Positions 29,135 through 38,023 of a stretch of 64,000 nt of DNA are shown piece after piece (the first letter of the stretch is position 1; the number at the start of each line of letters is the position of its first letter). Source of the stretch: Cystobacter fuscus DSM 2262 (lineage in GTDB: Bacteria; Myxococcota; Myxococcia; Myxococcales; Myxococcaceae). Made by a program: the position numbers and the translations under genes. Where the stretch lies: assembly GCF_000335475.2 (NCBI RefSeq), contig NZ_ANAH02000001.1, positions 744,001 to 808,000 of the forward strand. Reading direction: 5' to 3'. The notes beneath the pieces are model-generated. The model saw nothing but the letters and a program-made list of their open reading frames with translations. It searched no databases and had not been told where the DNA came from.

Positions 29135-30823
29135 CTAGCGAGCGAGCGTGTCGGCGGTGACGTAGCGCGGCTCGATGTCCACGGGGACATTCTCCAGCTT
29201 GTCCAGCACGCGCTTCACCTCGGGACGCACCACGCCCCTGGTTTCGAGCAGCGACTCGGCGGCGGCGCGGTTGCCCGCGGCCTGCAGCTCCATGATCTGC
29301 TTCGTCAGCGCGGTGACGGACTCGCGGATCTTCTCCTTGACCACGGAGAAGGTGCCATCCTTGTTCACCACCACGGCGCCGGTGTCGAGGAAGTGGTTGA
29401 GCAGCACCGCGATGCCCTTGCCATGCGCCTCGCTGGTGCCGAAGCGGATGGAGCGGAACATGGACGCGAGGAACGTCGTGTACATGGTGCGCTCCATTTC
29501 CTTGCCAATCACCCCCTTGTCCACCAGGCGCTGGAGGGCCCACAGACCGGAGACATCCGCCTTGGCCTCCTCGAGGGGGCTGGAGGCCGCCTGGAGTGCC
29601 TGACGCACCGTGGTCTGCTTTCCCTCCACGGTGATGTTGTGGGGACCCAGGCCGTGCATCAGCTCGTGCATGAGGATGTGGGTGAAGAAGGCATCGAAGG
29701 AGACGTCCTTGCGATCCTTCGGCGTGAGCGCCACCTGGGCGATGGGCAGGAGCACGCGCTGGAACTTCGCCTCCTGGATGTTCTTGAGCATCACGCGCTT
29801 GGTGCCCTTCTCCGCCGCCACGCGCTCGTCATTGGGCAGGTTGTAGGCCGCCGTCTGCACGCCCCGGTTGCCATCTCCCGAGGAGAAGAGGCTGTTGACG
29901 ACGCGGATGGGCGCGAGCGCGCCGAGCCGCGGATTGCGCAGCTTCGGCTCGATGGGGAGCGCGTTCTCCAACTCCTGCAGCTCGCCGCTGAACTTCGCGA
30001 GCTTCTGCGTCTCGGTGTCATCGCGCACGGTGATGAAGGCCTCGAAGGCGGCCTTGTAGTTGAACCACTCGTCCTCGTAGACCTCGTAGGGCCCGATGGT
30101 CGGCTCGATGCTCGCGTCGAGGTCCATCCACGCCACTTCGCTCGGGTAGTAGTCGTTGTTCAGGAAGCTGGCGGCGCGCTGGGTGAGGAACGCGCGGAGC
30201 GTGGGCTGGGTGGTGAGCTCGGCGGCCTCGAGCAGCAGGCGCGCGGCCTGGGAGAGTTCCCCCTGGTACTCGACGCTGTAGGGCACGGAGATGAAATTGC
30301 CGTCCGGACCCCGGCGCACGGTGGTGAAGAAACCCGTGGCCTGCCGCTGCTGGGCCTCGGGCAGGGACCTCACCCACGTCTCCACCTCGGCCTGGGTGGC
30401 GCCGGCCGGGTAGAAGTTGCCCTCGAGCGGCTTGGCGGGCACCCCGGGCACGAAGGGCGCGTTGTGGTCGAGCCGCGACCAGGGACCCTTGTTGAGCAGG
30501 AAGGCGTGCAGCCGCTCCTTGCCCAGCGCGGAGGTGTCCTGGAGCAGGGAGAGCAGCAGCGTCTCGTTGCCCGCCCAGGCCTGGCGCATGAAGAGCGGAT
30601 CCATGATGCGGGCGGCCTGGAGGATCTTCGCGAGCGCACGCCGCTCGCTCTCCGGAAGCTTGGAGACATCCACCTGGATGTCGACGGGGGCGAAGCGCGC
30701 CGTCATGCGCTTGAGCTCGGCGGCCGTGGGCAGGCGGGCGGGAGCCGAGGCGGGCTCGGCGGCACCGGCGACTCCCGACAGGAGCAGCGCCGTGGTGGCG
30801 AGGGTGCGGAGGGTACGTTTCAT
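29135..30823 (-). CDS. M49-family (dipeptidyl peptidase III-like) zinc metallopeptidase, exported
   Basis: This 562-residue protein begins with a clear signal peptide (LATTALLLSGVAGA). The zinc site is HELMHGLGPH at about residue 390, and the second metal motif is EEAKAD in SSPLEEAKADVSGLWAL. Eukaryotic M49 enzymes use a hexapeptide HEXXGH-type site; this protein has the HEXXH pentapeptide form known from some bacterial members. The likely role is removal of dipeptides from short peptides in the periplasm or outside the cell. It converges on the MFS gene and its start is separated from the VOC gene's end by 66 bases. Confidence 0.82.
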   Translation of the reverse strand: MKRTLRTLATTALLLSGVAGAAEPASAPARLPTAAELKRMTARFAPVDIQVDVSKLPESERRALAKILQAARIMDPLFMRQAWAGNETLLLSLLQDTSALGKERLHAFLLNKGPWSRLDHNAPFVPGVPAKPLEGNFYPAGATQAEVETWVRSLPEAQQRQATGFFTTVRRGPDGNFISVPYSVEYQGELSQAARLLLEAAELTTQPTLRAFLTQRAASFLNNDYYPSEVAWMDLDASIEPTIGPYEVYEDEWFNYKAAFEAFITVRDDTETQKLAKFSGELQELENALPIEPKLRNPRLGALAPIRVVNSLFSSGDGNRGVQTAAYNLPNDERVAAEKGTKRVMLKNIQEAKFQRVLLPIAQVALTPKDRKDVSFDAFFTHILMHELMHGLGPHNITVEGKQTTVRQALQAASSPLEEAKADVSGLWALQRLVDKGVIGKEMERTMYTTFLASMFRSIRFGTSEAHGKGIAVLLNHFLDTGAVVVNKDGTFSVVKEKIRESVTALTKQIMELQAAGNRAAAESLLETRGVVRPEVKRVLDKLENVPVDIEPRYVTADTLAR

Positions 30824-30889
30824 GGCCGCCCTTTTACCCTCCCGCGCGCCGGAGTGGACAGCGGAGCTCCCGCCGTCATGAGGCGAACT

Positions 30890-31285
30890 TCACGGTACGG
30901 GACGGTAGGTGCCGAAGCTCCAGACATGGCCCTCGCAGTCGCGCGCCGCGTAATCCCGCGAGCCATAGTCGGTGTCGAAGGGCTCCCTCACGATGACGGC
31001 CCCCGCCGCCCGGGCCCGGGCACAGTGGGCGTCGATGTCGCGCACGTAGACGTACGGAGCCATGCCGGCGTTGCCGTAGATGTCGTCCTTCTGGCTGCCC
31101 AGCATGAAGATGCCCGTGCCGAAGCGCAGCTCGGCGTGGGCCACGGTGTCGTTGGGCCCGGGCACCACCAGGTGCTCCTCGAAGCCGAAGGCGGCCGCCA
31201 GCCACTTGATGGCCGCGGGCGCGTTCTTGTAGCGCAGCATGGGGTAGAAGGTCGGGGCGGCGGCGCTGGCGGTGGGCTGGCTCAT
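30890..31285 (-). CDS. VOC-superfamily (glyoxalase/bleomycin-resistance-like) protein
   Basis: This 131-residue protein has the VOC fold: YPMLRYKNAPAAIKWLAAAFGF at the N-terminus, then AHAELRFGTGIFML and YVYVRDIDAHCARARAAGA. The C-terminal SRDYAARDCEGHVWSFGTY is typical of PhnB/ERK-type members. The ATG at 31285 was chosen over an upstream start because MSQPTASAA begins right after a good GAGAGGGA site (near 31294). The substrate is unknown and the His/Glu metal ligands are only partly conserved, so it could be a binding rather than an enzymatic member. Confidence 0.85.
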   Translation of the reverse strand: MSQPTASAAAPTFYPMLRYKNAPAAIKWLAAAFGFEEHLVVPGPNDTVAHAELRFGTGIFMLGSQKDDIYGNAGMAPYVYVRDIDAHCARARAAGAVIVREPFDTDYGSRDYAARDCEGHVWSFGTYRPVP

Positions 31286-31316
31286 GGCGATTCCCTCTCG
31301 AGGACGCGGGGTTGTG

Positions 31317-31955
31317 TCAGACGACTGGCAACAGCACGATGATGAGCACATCCCAGAGCGCGTGGCTCACCCACGGGGCCAGCAGGCCACGGCGCCACTC
31401 GGCGAGCAGGCCCCAGGCGAGCGAGGTGGGAAACGCCGCGAGCGCCAGCAGGGGCTCCTTGAAGAAGAGCAGCAGGAGGCTCGACAGGGCGGCGGCCACC
31501 ACGACGCAGCCCCGGGCGCCCATCCTCGGCCGCAGGGCGCCCTGCACCACCCCACGCCAGAACACCTCCTCGGCGGGGGCGATGAGCAGCGCCAGCGTCA
31601 CCGCGGAGAGCCACCCGCCCCGGCCAAAGCCCGTATAAACATCCAGCAGGGGCTCGCAGAGCACCCGCGAGAAGCCTCCGCACAGCGCCCACAACACGCC
31701 GCGCGAGCCCACGTACAGCACGCCCGCGAACGTCACGCCCCACAGCACGTCCTCGCCCCGGGGCACCAGCCGCGCCCGCCCCTCCCGGCCGAGCGCCAGC
31801 ACCGAGACGGCCATCCAGAGCGCGCAGTAGAGCGCGGCCCACGCGAAGAAGTGGGGAGGGTTCCAGCGCACCAGGGCGGTCCACCCCACCACGCCCACCG
31901 CCGAGGCCACGAGCCAGCCCGGATGCGCACCCCGCGTCGGTTCATTCATCGTCAT
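31317..31955 (-). CDS. CPBP-family intramembrane metalloprotease (Abi family)
   Basis: This 212-residue protein has about six hydrophobic segments. The CPBP motif 1 reads APAEEVFWRGVVQG (EExxxR) and motif 2 is FPTSLAWG; a late His lies in WVSHALWD. Family members include CAAX-processing proteases and bacteriocin self-immunity proteins. The start ATG at 31955 overlaps the stop of the FAD oxidoreductase gene by four bases, so they are translationally coupled. No toxin is adjacent, so the substrate cannot be assigned. Confidence 0.83.
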   Translation of the reverse strand: MTMNEPTRGAHPGWLVASAVGVVGWTALVRWNPPHFFAWAALYCALWMAVSVLALGREGRARLVPRGEDVLWGVTFAGVLYVGSRGVLWALCGGFSRVLCEPLLDVYTGFGRGGWLSAVTLALLIAPAEEVFWRGVVQGALRPRMGARGCVVVAAALSSLLLLFFKEPLLALAAFPTSLAWGLLAEWRRGLLAPWVSHALWDVLIIVLLPVV

Positions 31956-33235
31956 GGCGGGTCCAGCTCCCAGTCGCGCAGCAGGGCCTCGGCCGCGCGC
32001 CGTCCCGACGTCATCGCCCCGTCGATGGAGCCATTCTCCCGGTAGTCCCCACAGGCATACAGCCCGGGCGACAGCCGCACCCGCCGAGGGGAGTCCTCCC
32101 ACGACTCGGGCGACTGCTCCGGCAGGGCCTGGGGAAGCTCATACGTGCGCAGATGCCGCCACCCCTTCACGCCTCCGCCAAACCACTCCGTGAGCTGCTC
32201 GCGCACGCGCGCCTCCAGGGACGCCGCGTCCTCCACCGGCTCCAGCACCGACACCGAGACGAGGGCCTGCCCGGCGGGGGCGTACTCGGGTGCCACCTCG
32301 CTCATCACCGCGAGGTTGTTCACCGGCCCACGCCCCTCCCCGTTGAGCACCAGGTAGGGCCCGCGCACGGGCGGCTCGGGGGCGGAGAAGTACAGGCACG
32401 TCACCGCGTTCATCCGCCGCGAGGGCATGCCGGGCAGGAGCTCCGCCGCCGCGGGCGCGTCCGTGGCCACCACCACCGCGTCACAGTCCTCGCGCGCCCC
32501 CGACGCCAGCCGCACCCGGTGCCCGAAGACCTCCTCCACCGGCGTGTTCAGCTTCAACGTGCCCTCGGGCAGCTTCGCGGCGAGCTGCGCGGAGAGCGCC
32601 CCCATGCCCCGCGCGGGCACCACCGTGGCCCCGGTGGCGAACATCCGGAAGACGAACTCCAGCATGCGGCTCGAGGTGCTCAGCGCCTTCTCCAGGAAGA
32701 TGCCGCCGAAGAAGGGCTGGAGGAAACCCTCCAGCATCGCGTCGGAGAAGCCCACGTCGCGCAGGTACTCCCGCGACGTCTTCTGCGGGCGCTGGAACAC
32801 CTCCTCCACCGAGCCGGCCTGCGCCTGCTTCCACAAGTCGAGAACGTGCAACTTGTCGGTGAACGAGCCCACGGGATTGAAGGCATGCAGCGCGGCGTGC
32901 AGCGGCCGGCGGAAGGGATCCGCCACCAGGTGCATTCCTCCCTTGCGCCAGACCCGCGCCCCGGGGAAGAAGCGCCGCAGCTCGAGTGCCCGGTAGTCCA
33001 ACCACCGGGGAGGCTCCGGGTAGGCGGTGAGGAACACCTGGAAGCCTCGATCCAGCAGGAAGCCGTCCACCGCGTCCGTGCGCACCCGGCCCCCCACCCC
33101 ATCCCCCGCCTCCAGCACGCGCACCTTCACTTTCGCCTGGTGAAGCAGCCGCGCACACGTCAACCCCGCCAGCCCCGCCCCCACCACGATGACGTCCGGC
33201 TTGCCCACGGCTCGAGCCTCCCTCGAAGTCCCCAT
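31952..33235 (-). CDS. FAD-dependent amine-oxidase / phytoene-desaturase-like oxidoreductase
   Basis: This 427-residue flavoprotein starts with the dinucleotide-binding motif IVVGAGLAGLTCARLL, then ARVLEA-type VRVLEAGDGVGGRVRTD. The C-terminal FAD motif is GLYACGDYRENGSIDGAMTSG. It belongs to the NAD(P)-binding amino-oxidase superfamily that includes protoporphyrinogen oxidase and carotenoid desaturases. The exact substrate is unclear. It is coupled to the CPBP gene and diverges from the trp operon with a 172-base gap that must hold both promoters. Confidence 0.85.
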   Translation of the reverse strand: MGTSREARAVGKPDVIVVGAGLAGLTCARLLHQAKVKVRVLEAGDGVGGRVRTDAVDGFLLDRGFQVFLTAYPEPPRWLDYRALELRRFFPGARVWRKGGMHLVADPFRRPLHAALHAFNPVGSFTDKLHVLDLWKQAQAGSVEEVFQRPQKTSREYLRDVGFSDAMLEGFLQPFFGGIFLEKALSTSSRMLEFVFRMFATGATVVPARGMGALSAQLAAKLPEGTLKLNTPVEEVFGHRVRLASGAREDCDAVVVATDAPAAAELLPGMPSRRMNAVTCLYFSAPEPPVRGPYLVLNGEGRGPVNNLAVMSEVAPEYAPAGQALVSVSVLEPVEDAASLEARVREQLTEWFGGGVKGWRHLRTYELPQALPEQSPESWEDSPRRVRLSPGLYACGDYRENGSIDGAMTSGRRAAEALLRDWELDPP

Positions 33236-33407
33236 TTCCCGTCCTACATTGATTCCCTGATTCGTCCCAGTCAGACTCGCCGGAAATCTGGAGACCAGCG
33301 GACACGTTCCTCACATCCGAGGCACTCCGCGTCCATCCAGATGACCCGCGGTCCCCAATCACCGGCACCTCTTTCCCAGGTGGCGGCACATCGGAGAATC
33401 ACCAGCC

Positions 33408-33557
33408 ATGTTGATCGTGATGCGACCAGACGCGACGGCCCAGGACATCGAGCGTGTAAACGACGAGATCCGCCGTCATGGCTGGCGACCGCACGCGATC
33501 TCCGGTGAGACCCGCACGACGGGCGTCCTGGGCCGTGACGTGGCGCGACTGGAGTAA
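33408..33557 (+). CDS. Stand-alone N-terminal regulatory (ferredoxin-like) domain of DAHP synthase
   Basis: This 49-codon gene begins MLIVMRPDATAQDIERV, then RRHGWRPHAISGETRT and GVLGRD. That matches the N-terminal ferredoxin-like regulatory domain of AroF/AroA(Ibeta)-type DAHP synthases, which opens MIIVMKPGAT and includes GxERTVIGVIGD. In those enzymes the domain is followed by the catalytic barrel; here a TAA ends it at residue 49 and trpD starts six bases later. It may be a retained regulatory fragment that senses aromatic end products, or a remnant. With only one Trp codon it is not a classical attenuator leader peptide. The family match is good; its function is inference. Confidence 0.7.
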   Translation: MLIVMRPDATAQDIERVNDEIRRHGWRPHAISGETRTTGVLGRDVARLE

Positions 33558-33563
33558 CCAGAC

Positions 33564-34580
33564 ATGACGCTCAAGGAAGCGCTGAGCCGGGTCGCCCACC
33601 GACGCGACCTGACGCGCGAGGAAATGGCCTCGGTGATGGGTCAGATGCTCGCGGGAGAAGCAACGCCCGCCCAGGTGGGCGGCCTCGCGGTCGCGTTGCG
33701 CATGAAGGGTGAGACGGAAGACGAGCTGCTCGGGGCGGCCGAGGCCATGCGCGCGTGCGCCACGCGCATCCATCCGCGCTCCGAGGTGGTGCTCGACACC
33801 TGCGGCACGGGTGGCGATGGCGCCAACACCTTCAACATCTCCACCGCCGTGGCCCTCGTGGCCGCGGGAGCGGGGGTGACGGTGGCCAAGCACGGCAACC
33901 GGGCGGTGTCCTCGCGCTGTGGCAGCTCGGACGTGCTCGCGGCCCTGGGCGTCCCCATGGACCGCTCGCACGAGCAGGTGACGCATGACATCGACGCGCA
34001 CGGGGTGGGCTTTCTCTTCGCGCCCTCGCACCACAGCGCCCTGCGCCACGTGGCGCCGAGCCGGCGTGAACTCGGCCTGCACACCATCTTCAACCTGCTG
34101 GGCCCGCTGACCAACCCCGCGGGCGCGCGCTATCAGCTGCTCGGCACCTTCGCCGGGGAGCGCCTGGAGCAGACGGCGCGCGTGCTCTCGCGGCTGGGCA
34201 GCCGCAGGGCCTGGGTGGTGCACGGCCGCGACGGGCTGGACGAGCTATCGCCGTGCACGGCCTCGGACGTGGCGGAACTGCGCGAGGACGGCTCGGTGCG
34301 CCTGTTCACCCTCCACCCCGAGGACGCGGGGCTCGAGCGCGTGCCGCCCGAGTCCATCATCGGCGGAGACGTGGAGGACAACGCCCGGCGCTTCCAGGCG
34401 CTGCTCGCGGGAGAGCGCTCCGGAGTGCGCACCGCCGTGGTGCTCAACACCGCGGCGGCGCTCGTGGTGGTGGGCAAGGCGGCCAACCTGAAGGAAGGCG
34501 CCATGCGGGCGGTGGAGTCGCTCGACTCCGGTGCCGCGGCTTCCAAGCTGGCGTCGCTCGTGAAGGGCGGTGCGGCATGA
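33564..34580 (+). CDS. trpD: Anthranilate phosphoribosyltransferase
   Basis: This 338-residue enzyme transfers phosphoribosyl from PRPP to anthranilate, the second step of tryptophan synthesis. The PRPP-binding loop DTCGTGGDGANTFNISTA and KHGNRAVSSRCGSSDVL are intact, and the later SRRELGLHTIFNLLGPLTNP and VVHGRDGLDELSP are standard. It follows the small DAHP-domain gene by six bases and overlaps trpC by four, opening the trpDCFBA run. Anthranilate synthase genes are about 23 kb away in the same window. Confidence 0.97.
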   Translation: MTLKEALSRVAHRRDLTREEMASVMGQMLAGEATPAQVGGLAVALRMKGETEDELLGAAEAMRACATRIHPRSEVVLDTCGTGGDGANTFNISTAVALVAAGAGVTVAKHGNRAVSSRCGSSDVLAALGVPMDRSHEQVTHDIDAHGVGFLFAPSHHSALRHVAPSRRELGLHTIFNLLGPLTNPAGARYQLLGTFAGERLEQTARVLSRLGSRRAWVVHGRDGLDELSPCTASDVAELREDGSVRLFTLHPEDAGLERVPPESIIGGDVEDNARRFQALLAGERSGVRTAVVLNTAAALVVVGKAANLKEGAMRAVESLDSGAAASKLASLVKGGAA

Positions 34581-35377
34581 GCGCGCCCGTGCCTCCCACC
34601 GACAAGCTCGAGGCCATCTTCGCGCGCAAGCGCCGGGAGCTCGCCGCGCGCGGGCCCCGAGTGGCCGAGCATCCCCGTCCCCCCGGGCGGGACTTCGCCG
34701 CCGCCCTCACCCGGCACCGTCCGGGCCTGCCCATCAACGTCATCGCCGAGGTGAAGCGCCGCAGCCCCTCGGGCGGTGACTTCCCGCACACGGACCTGGT
34801 CTCCGTGGCACGGGGCTACGAGGCCGCGGGCGCCTGCGCCATCAGCGTGCTCACCGACGACGTGGACTTCGGCGGGAGCCTCGAGGATCTGCTCCAGGTG
34901 CGCGCGGCCGTGTCCGTGCCCGTGCTGCGCAAGGACTTCCTCGTGGCGCCCCAGGAGATCGAGGAGAGCGCGGCGCTGGGCGCGGACGCGATCCTGCTCA
35001 TCGCGGACGCGCTGGAGGATGGCGCCCTCGCGGAGATGGTGGCCACGGCCAGGGCGTGCCGGGTGGCGGCGCTCGTCGAGGCCCACACCCAGGAGCACGC
35101 CGAGCGAGCGCTCCAGGCGGGCGCGGAGCTGGTGGGCATCAACAACCGCAACCTCGCCACGCTGCGCACGGACATCGCCACCGCCCTGCGGGTCATCCCG
35201 CTCTTGCGCGGCCGGGCCAAGACATTCGTGGCCGAGAGTGGCCTCAAGACGCACGAGGACTTCGTGGCGGCCCGGTCGGCGGGCGCGGACGCGGTGCTCG
35301 TGGGGGAATCCCTCCTGCGCGCGCCCCATCCGGGTGAGGCGCTGGCGCGGCTGCTGACGCCTGGGAAGACGACATGA
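34577..35377 (+). CDS. trpC: Indole-3-glycerol phosphate synthase
   Basis: The 266-residue TIM-barrel enzyme converts CdRP to indole-3-glycerol phosphate. Signatures are INVIAEVKRRSPSGG, SVLTDDVDFGGSLEDL, VPVLRKDFLVAPQEI, LVGINNRNLATLRTD and FVAESGLKTHEDF. These supply the catalytic Lys and Glu residues and the phosphate site. The ATG at 34577 overlaps the trpD stop (ATGA), and its own end overlaps trpF. It is a single-function enzyme, not fused to TrpF. Confidence 0.97.
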   Translation: MSAPVPPTDKLEAIFARKRRELAARGPRVAEHPRPPGRDFAAALTRHRPGLPINVIAEVKRRSPSGGDFPHTDLVSVARGYEAAGACAISVLTDDVDFGGSLEDLLQVRAAVSVPVLRKDFLVAPQEIEESAALGADAILLIADALEDGALAEMVATARACRVAALVEAHTQEHAERALQAGAELVGINNRNLATLRTDIATALRVIPLLRGRAKTFVAESGLKTHEDFVAARSAGADAVLVGESLLRAPHPGEALARLLTPGKTT

Positions 35378-36009
35378 GCACACGGGTGAAGATCTGCGGG
35401 CTCACCCGCGTGGAGGACGCGCGCATGGCGTGGGCCGCGGGCGCGGACGCGCTGGGGCTCAACTTCTACGCGCGCTCGCCCCGGTACGTGACGCCCGAGG
35501 TGGCGGCGGCCCTGGCGCGCACCCGGCCCGCGTTGGGCGCGGTGGTGGGCGTCTTCGTCAACGAGTCCCCCGACGTCATCCGCGCCCGGGTGCGTGACTG
35601 CGGGCTCACGGCGGTGCAGCTGCACGGAGACGAGCCACCCGAGGCCTGCTCGGGCTACGGCGTGCCCGTCATCAAGGCCCTGCGCATCCGGGGCCCCGAG
35701 GACGTGGAGCGGGCGCGCGCCTACGTGGGCGTGGGCGACGTGGCGACGCTGCTCCTGGACGGAGCGGCGCCGGGCTACGGCGGAGGCGGCGTGGGCTTCG
35801 ACTGGTCGCTGGTGGCGAGGCTGACGGACGCGGGCGTGCCGGTGCTGGTGGCCGGCGGGCTGAATCCGGGCAACGTGCGCGACGCCGTGCGCGCCACGCG
35901 GGCCTACGGAGTGGATGTGGCGAGCGGGGTGGAGTCGAGCCCCGGTATCAAGGACGCGGACGCGGTGCGTGCCTTCGTGCGCGCCGTGAAGAGCACCTTT
36001 TCGGAGTGA
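35374..36009 (+). CDS. trpF: Phosphoribosylanthranilate isomerase
   Basis: The 211-residue TIM-barrel isomerase catalyses the Amadori rearrangement between TrpD and TrpC. The N-terminal [15 protein letters not shown] holds the catalytic Cys, and [19 protein letters not shown] carries the catalytic Asp. [11 protein letters not shown] and [16 protein letters not shown] form the phosphate site. It overlaps trpC by four bases, and trpB follows after 11 bases. Confidence 0.97.
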   Translation: MSTRVKICGLTRVEDARMAWAAGADALGLNFYARSPRYVTPEVAAALARTRPALGAVVGVFVNESPDVIRARVRDCGLTAVQLHGDEPPEACSGYGVPVIKALRIRGPEDVERARAYVGVGDVATLLLDGAAPGYGGGGVGFDWSLVARLTDAGVPVLVAGGLNPGNVRDAVRATRAYGVDVASGVESSPGIKDADAVRAFVRAVKSTFSE

Positions 36010-36020
36010 GGAAGACGACC

Positions 36021-37229
36021 ATGGACACGAAAACCGCCCCGGGCCGCTTTGGCCGTTACGGCGGCCGTTACGTGCCGGAGACGTTGGTGCCGGCGCATCA
36101 GGAGTTGGAGCTCGCCTACGCCGAGGCCCAGAAGGATCCGTCCTTTGGCGAGCAGGTGGCGCAGGTGCTGCGCGAGTTCGTCGGGCGCGAGACGCCGCTG
36201 ACGCCCGCGCGCCGGCTCACCGCGCTGTGGGGCGGCGCCGAGGTGTGGCTCAAGCGCGAGGACCTGGCGCACACGGGCGCGCACAAAATCAACAACACCA
36301 TCGGCCAGGTGCTGCTGGCCAAGCGCATGGGCAAGAAGCGCATCATCGCGGAGACGGGCGCGGGCCAGCACGGCGTGGCCACCGCCACCGCGTGTGCCCT
36401 CTTCGGCCTGCCCTGCGAGGTGTACATGGGCGCGCTGGACGTGGAGCGCCAGTCGCTCAACGTCTTCCGCATGAAGGCCCTGGGCGCCACGGTGCACCCG
36501 GTGGAGTCGGGCTCGCGCACCCTCAAGGACGCGATGAACGAGGCCATGCGCGTGTGGGTGGCGCAGATTCATGACACCCACTACGTCATCGGCAGCGCGG
36601 CCGGGCCCCACCCCTACCCCACCATCGTCCGCGACTTCCAATCCGTCATCGGCAAGGAAGTGCGCACCCAGTCGATCGTCGCCTTCGGCCAGCTTCCCGA
36701 CGCCATCATCGCGTGCATCGGCGGCGGCTCGAACGCCATCGGCATCCTCCACCCCTTCATCGGCGACAAGAACGTGCGGCTCGTCGGCGTGGAGGCCGGT
36801 GGCCACGGGCTCGACTCGGGCCAGCATGGCGCGTCCCTGACGCTGGGCACCGAGGGCGTGCTGCATGGCTCGCGCTCGCTGGTGCTCCAGGACGAGCACG
36901 GGCAGATCATCGAAGCGCACTCCATCTCCGCGGGCCTGGACTACCCGGGCGTGGGGCCGGAGCTGGCGTACCTGGCGAAGACGGGGCGGGTGGAGGTGCG
37001 CACCGCCACGGACGACGAGGCGCTCAAGGCCTTCTACGAGGTGTGCCGCAACGAGGGCATCCTCCCCGCGCTCGAGTCCTCGCACGCCTTCGCGCGCGCG
37101 GGGGAGCTGGCGCGCGAGCTGGGCAAGGGCAAGTACCTGGTCATCAATTGTTCGGGCCGCGGAGACAAGGACGTGGCCACCATCGCGGCGCGGGGCGTGC
37201 CTCCGGCCATCCGTCTGGAGGGAGCATGA
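36021..37229 (+). CDS. trpB: Tryptophan synthase beta subunit
   Basis: The 402-residue PLP enzyme joins indole and serine. The PLP lysine is in [14 protein letters not shown], and [15 protein letters not shown] and [15 protein letters not shown] are the phosphate-binding and substrate motifs. It is the TrpB1 type that works with TrpA. The ATG at 36021 is chosen because GAGGAAG lies eight bases before it; the upstream GTG would add only five residues. It overlaps trpA by four bases. Confidence 0.97.
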   Translation: MDTKTAPGRFGRYGGRYVPETLVPAHQELELAYAEAQKDPSFGEQVAQVLREFVGRETPLTPARRLTALWGGAEVWLKREDLAHTGAHKINNTIGQVLLAKRMGKKRIIAETGAGQHGVATATACALFGLPCEVYMGALDVERQSLNVFRMKALGATVHPVESGSRTLKDAMNEAMRVWVAQIHDTHYVIGSAAGPHPYPTIVRDFQSVIGKEVRTQSIVAFGQLPDAIIACIGGGSNAIGILHPFIGDKNVRLVGVEAGGHGLDSGQHGASLTLGTEGVLHGSRSLVLQDEHGQIIEAHSISAGLDYPGVGPELAYLAKTGRVEVRTATDDEALKAFYEVCRNEGILPALESSHAFARAGELARELGKGKYLVINCSGRGDKDVATIAARGVPPAIRLEGA

Positions 37230-38017
37230 GCGGGGCAATCGCGGACGCATTCGCCCGGGCCAAGGCCCGTGGAGAGGGCGCGCTGGTGGCGTACGCCATG
37301 GCGGGAGACCCGGACCTTCCCCGCTCGGTGGACGTGTTCGCCGCGTGCGTGGAGGGCGGCGCGGACATCCTGGAGATTGGCGTGGCGTTCAGCGACCCAA
37401 TCGCCGACGGCCCCGTCATCCAGGGCGCCTCCGAGCGCGCGCTCAAGGCTGGCTCCACGCTGCGGCGCGTGCTGGACGAGGTGGTGCCCGCCGTGCGCGA
37501 GCGCTGCCCCCAGACGCCGCTCGTGGTGATGACCTACGTCAACGTCATCATGGCCCTGGGCGAGGAGCGCTACGCGAAGCTCGCCCGGGAGCGCGGCGTG
37601 TCGGGCACCATCCTGCCAGACCTGCCGCCCGAGGAGAGCGTCGACCTCCGCCAGGCGTTCGACCGCGAGGGAGTGGAGCTCATCCCCCTGTGCGCGCCCA
37701 CCACGTCGCCCAAGCGGGCGGAGAGCATCGCCAAGGACGCGCGGGGCTTCGTCTACTGCGTGTCGGTGGCGGGCGTGACGGGCATGCGCTCGCAGCTCCC
37801 GGCGGACCTGTCCGAGCGCCTGGAGCTGGTGCGCCGCGTGTCCCCGGTGCCGGTGGTGGCCGGCTTCGGCATCTCCTCGGCCGAGCAGGCCCGGGTGGTG
37901 GGCGCCCACGCGGATGGCGTCGTGGTGGGCAGCGCCATCGTGCGCGCCGCCCAGGCGGATGGGCCCTCCGCGGCCCGTCAGGTGTGCGCCGACATCAAGC
38001 GCGGCCTCAAGCGCTGA
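37226..38017 (+). CDS. trpA: Tryptophan synthase alpha subunit
   Basis: The 263-residue TIM barrel cleaves indole-3-glycerol phosphate. The catalytic Glu is in [19 protein letters not shown], whose second Asp is also catalytic, and [15 protein letters not shown] and [12 protein letters not shown] are the phosphate site. It is the last gene of the trpDCFBA run. Its stop is six bases from the end of a convergent, lower-GC toxin island, so the island adjoins the operon with no spacer. Confidence 0.97.
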   Translation: MSGAIADAFARAKARGEGALVAYAMAGDPDLPRSVDVFAACVEGGADILEIGVAFSDPIADGPVIQGASERALKAGSTLRRVLDEVVPAVRERCPQTPLVVMTYVNVIMALGEERYAKLARERGVSGTILPDLPPEESVDLRQAFDREGVELIPLCAPTTSPKRAESIAKDARGFVYCVSVAGVTGMRSQLPADLSERLELVRRVSPVPVVAGFGISSAEQARVVGAHADGVVVGSAIVRAAQADGPSAARQVCADIKRGLKR

Positions 38018-38023
38018 GCGCGC

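Noticed and set aside
28118-31342. 1074-codon plus-strand open frame
   Set aside because: It is antisense to the M49 peptidase and VOC genes and out of frame with the MFS gene; the translation is Arg/Gly/His-rich with no motif, typical of high-GC shadows.
33408-33557. Classical trp attenuator leader peptide
   Set aside because: Only one Trp codon is present and no alternative terminator/antiterminator stems were seen; the DAHP-synthase domain match explains the peptide better.
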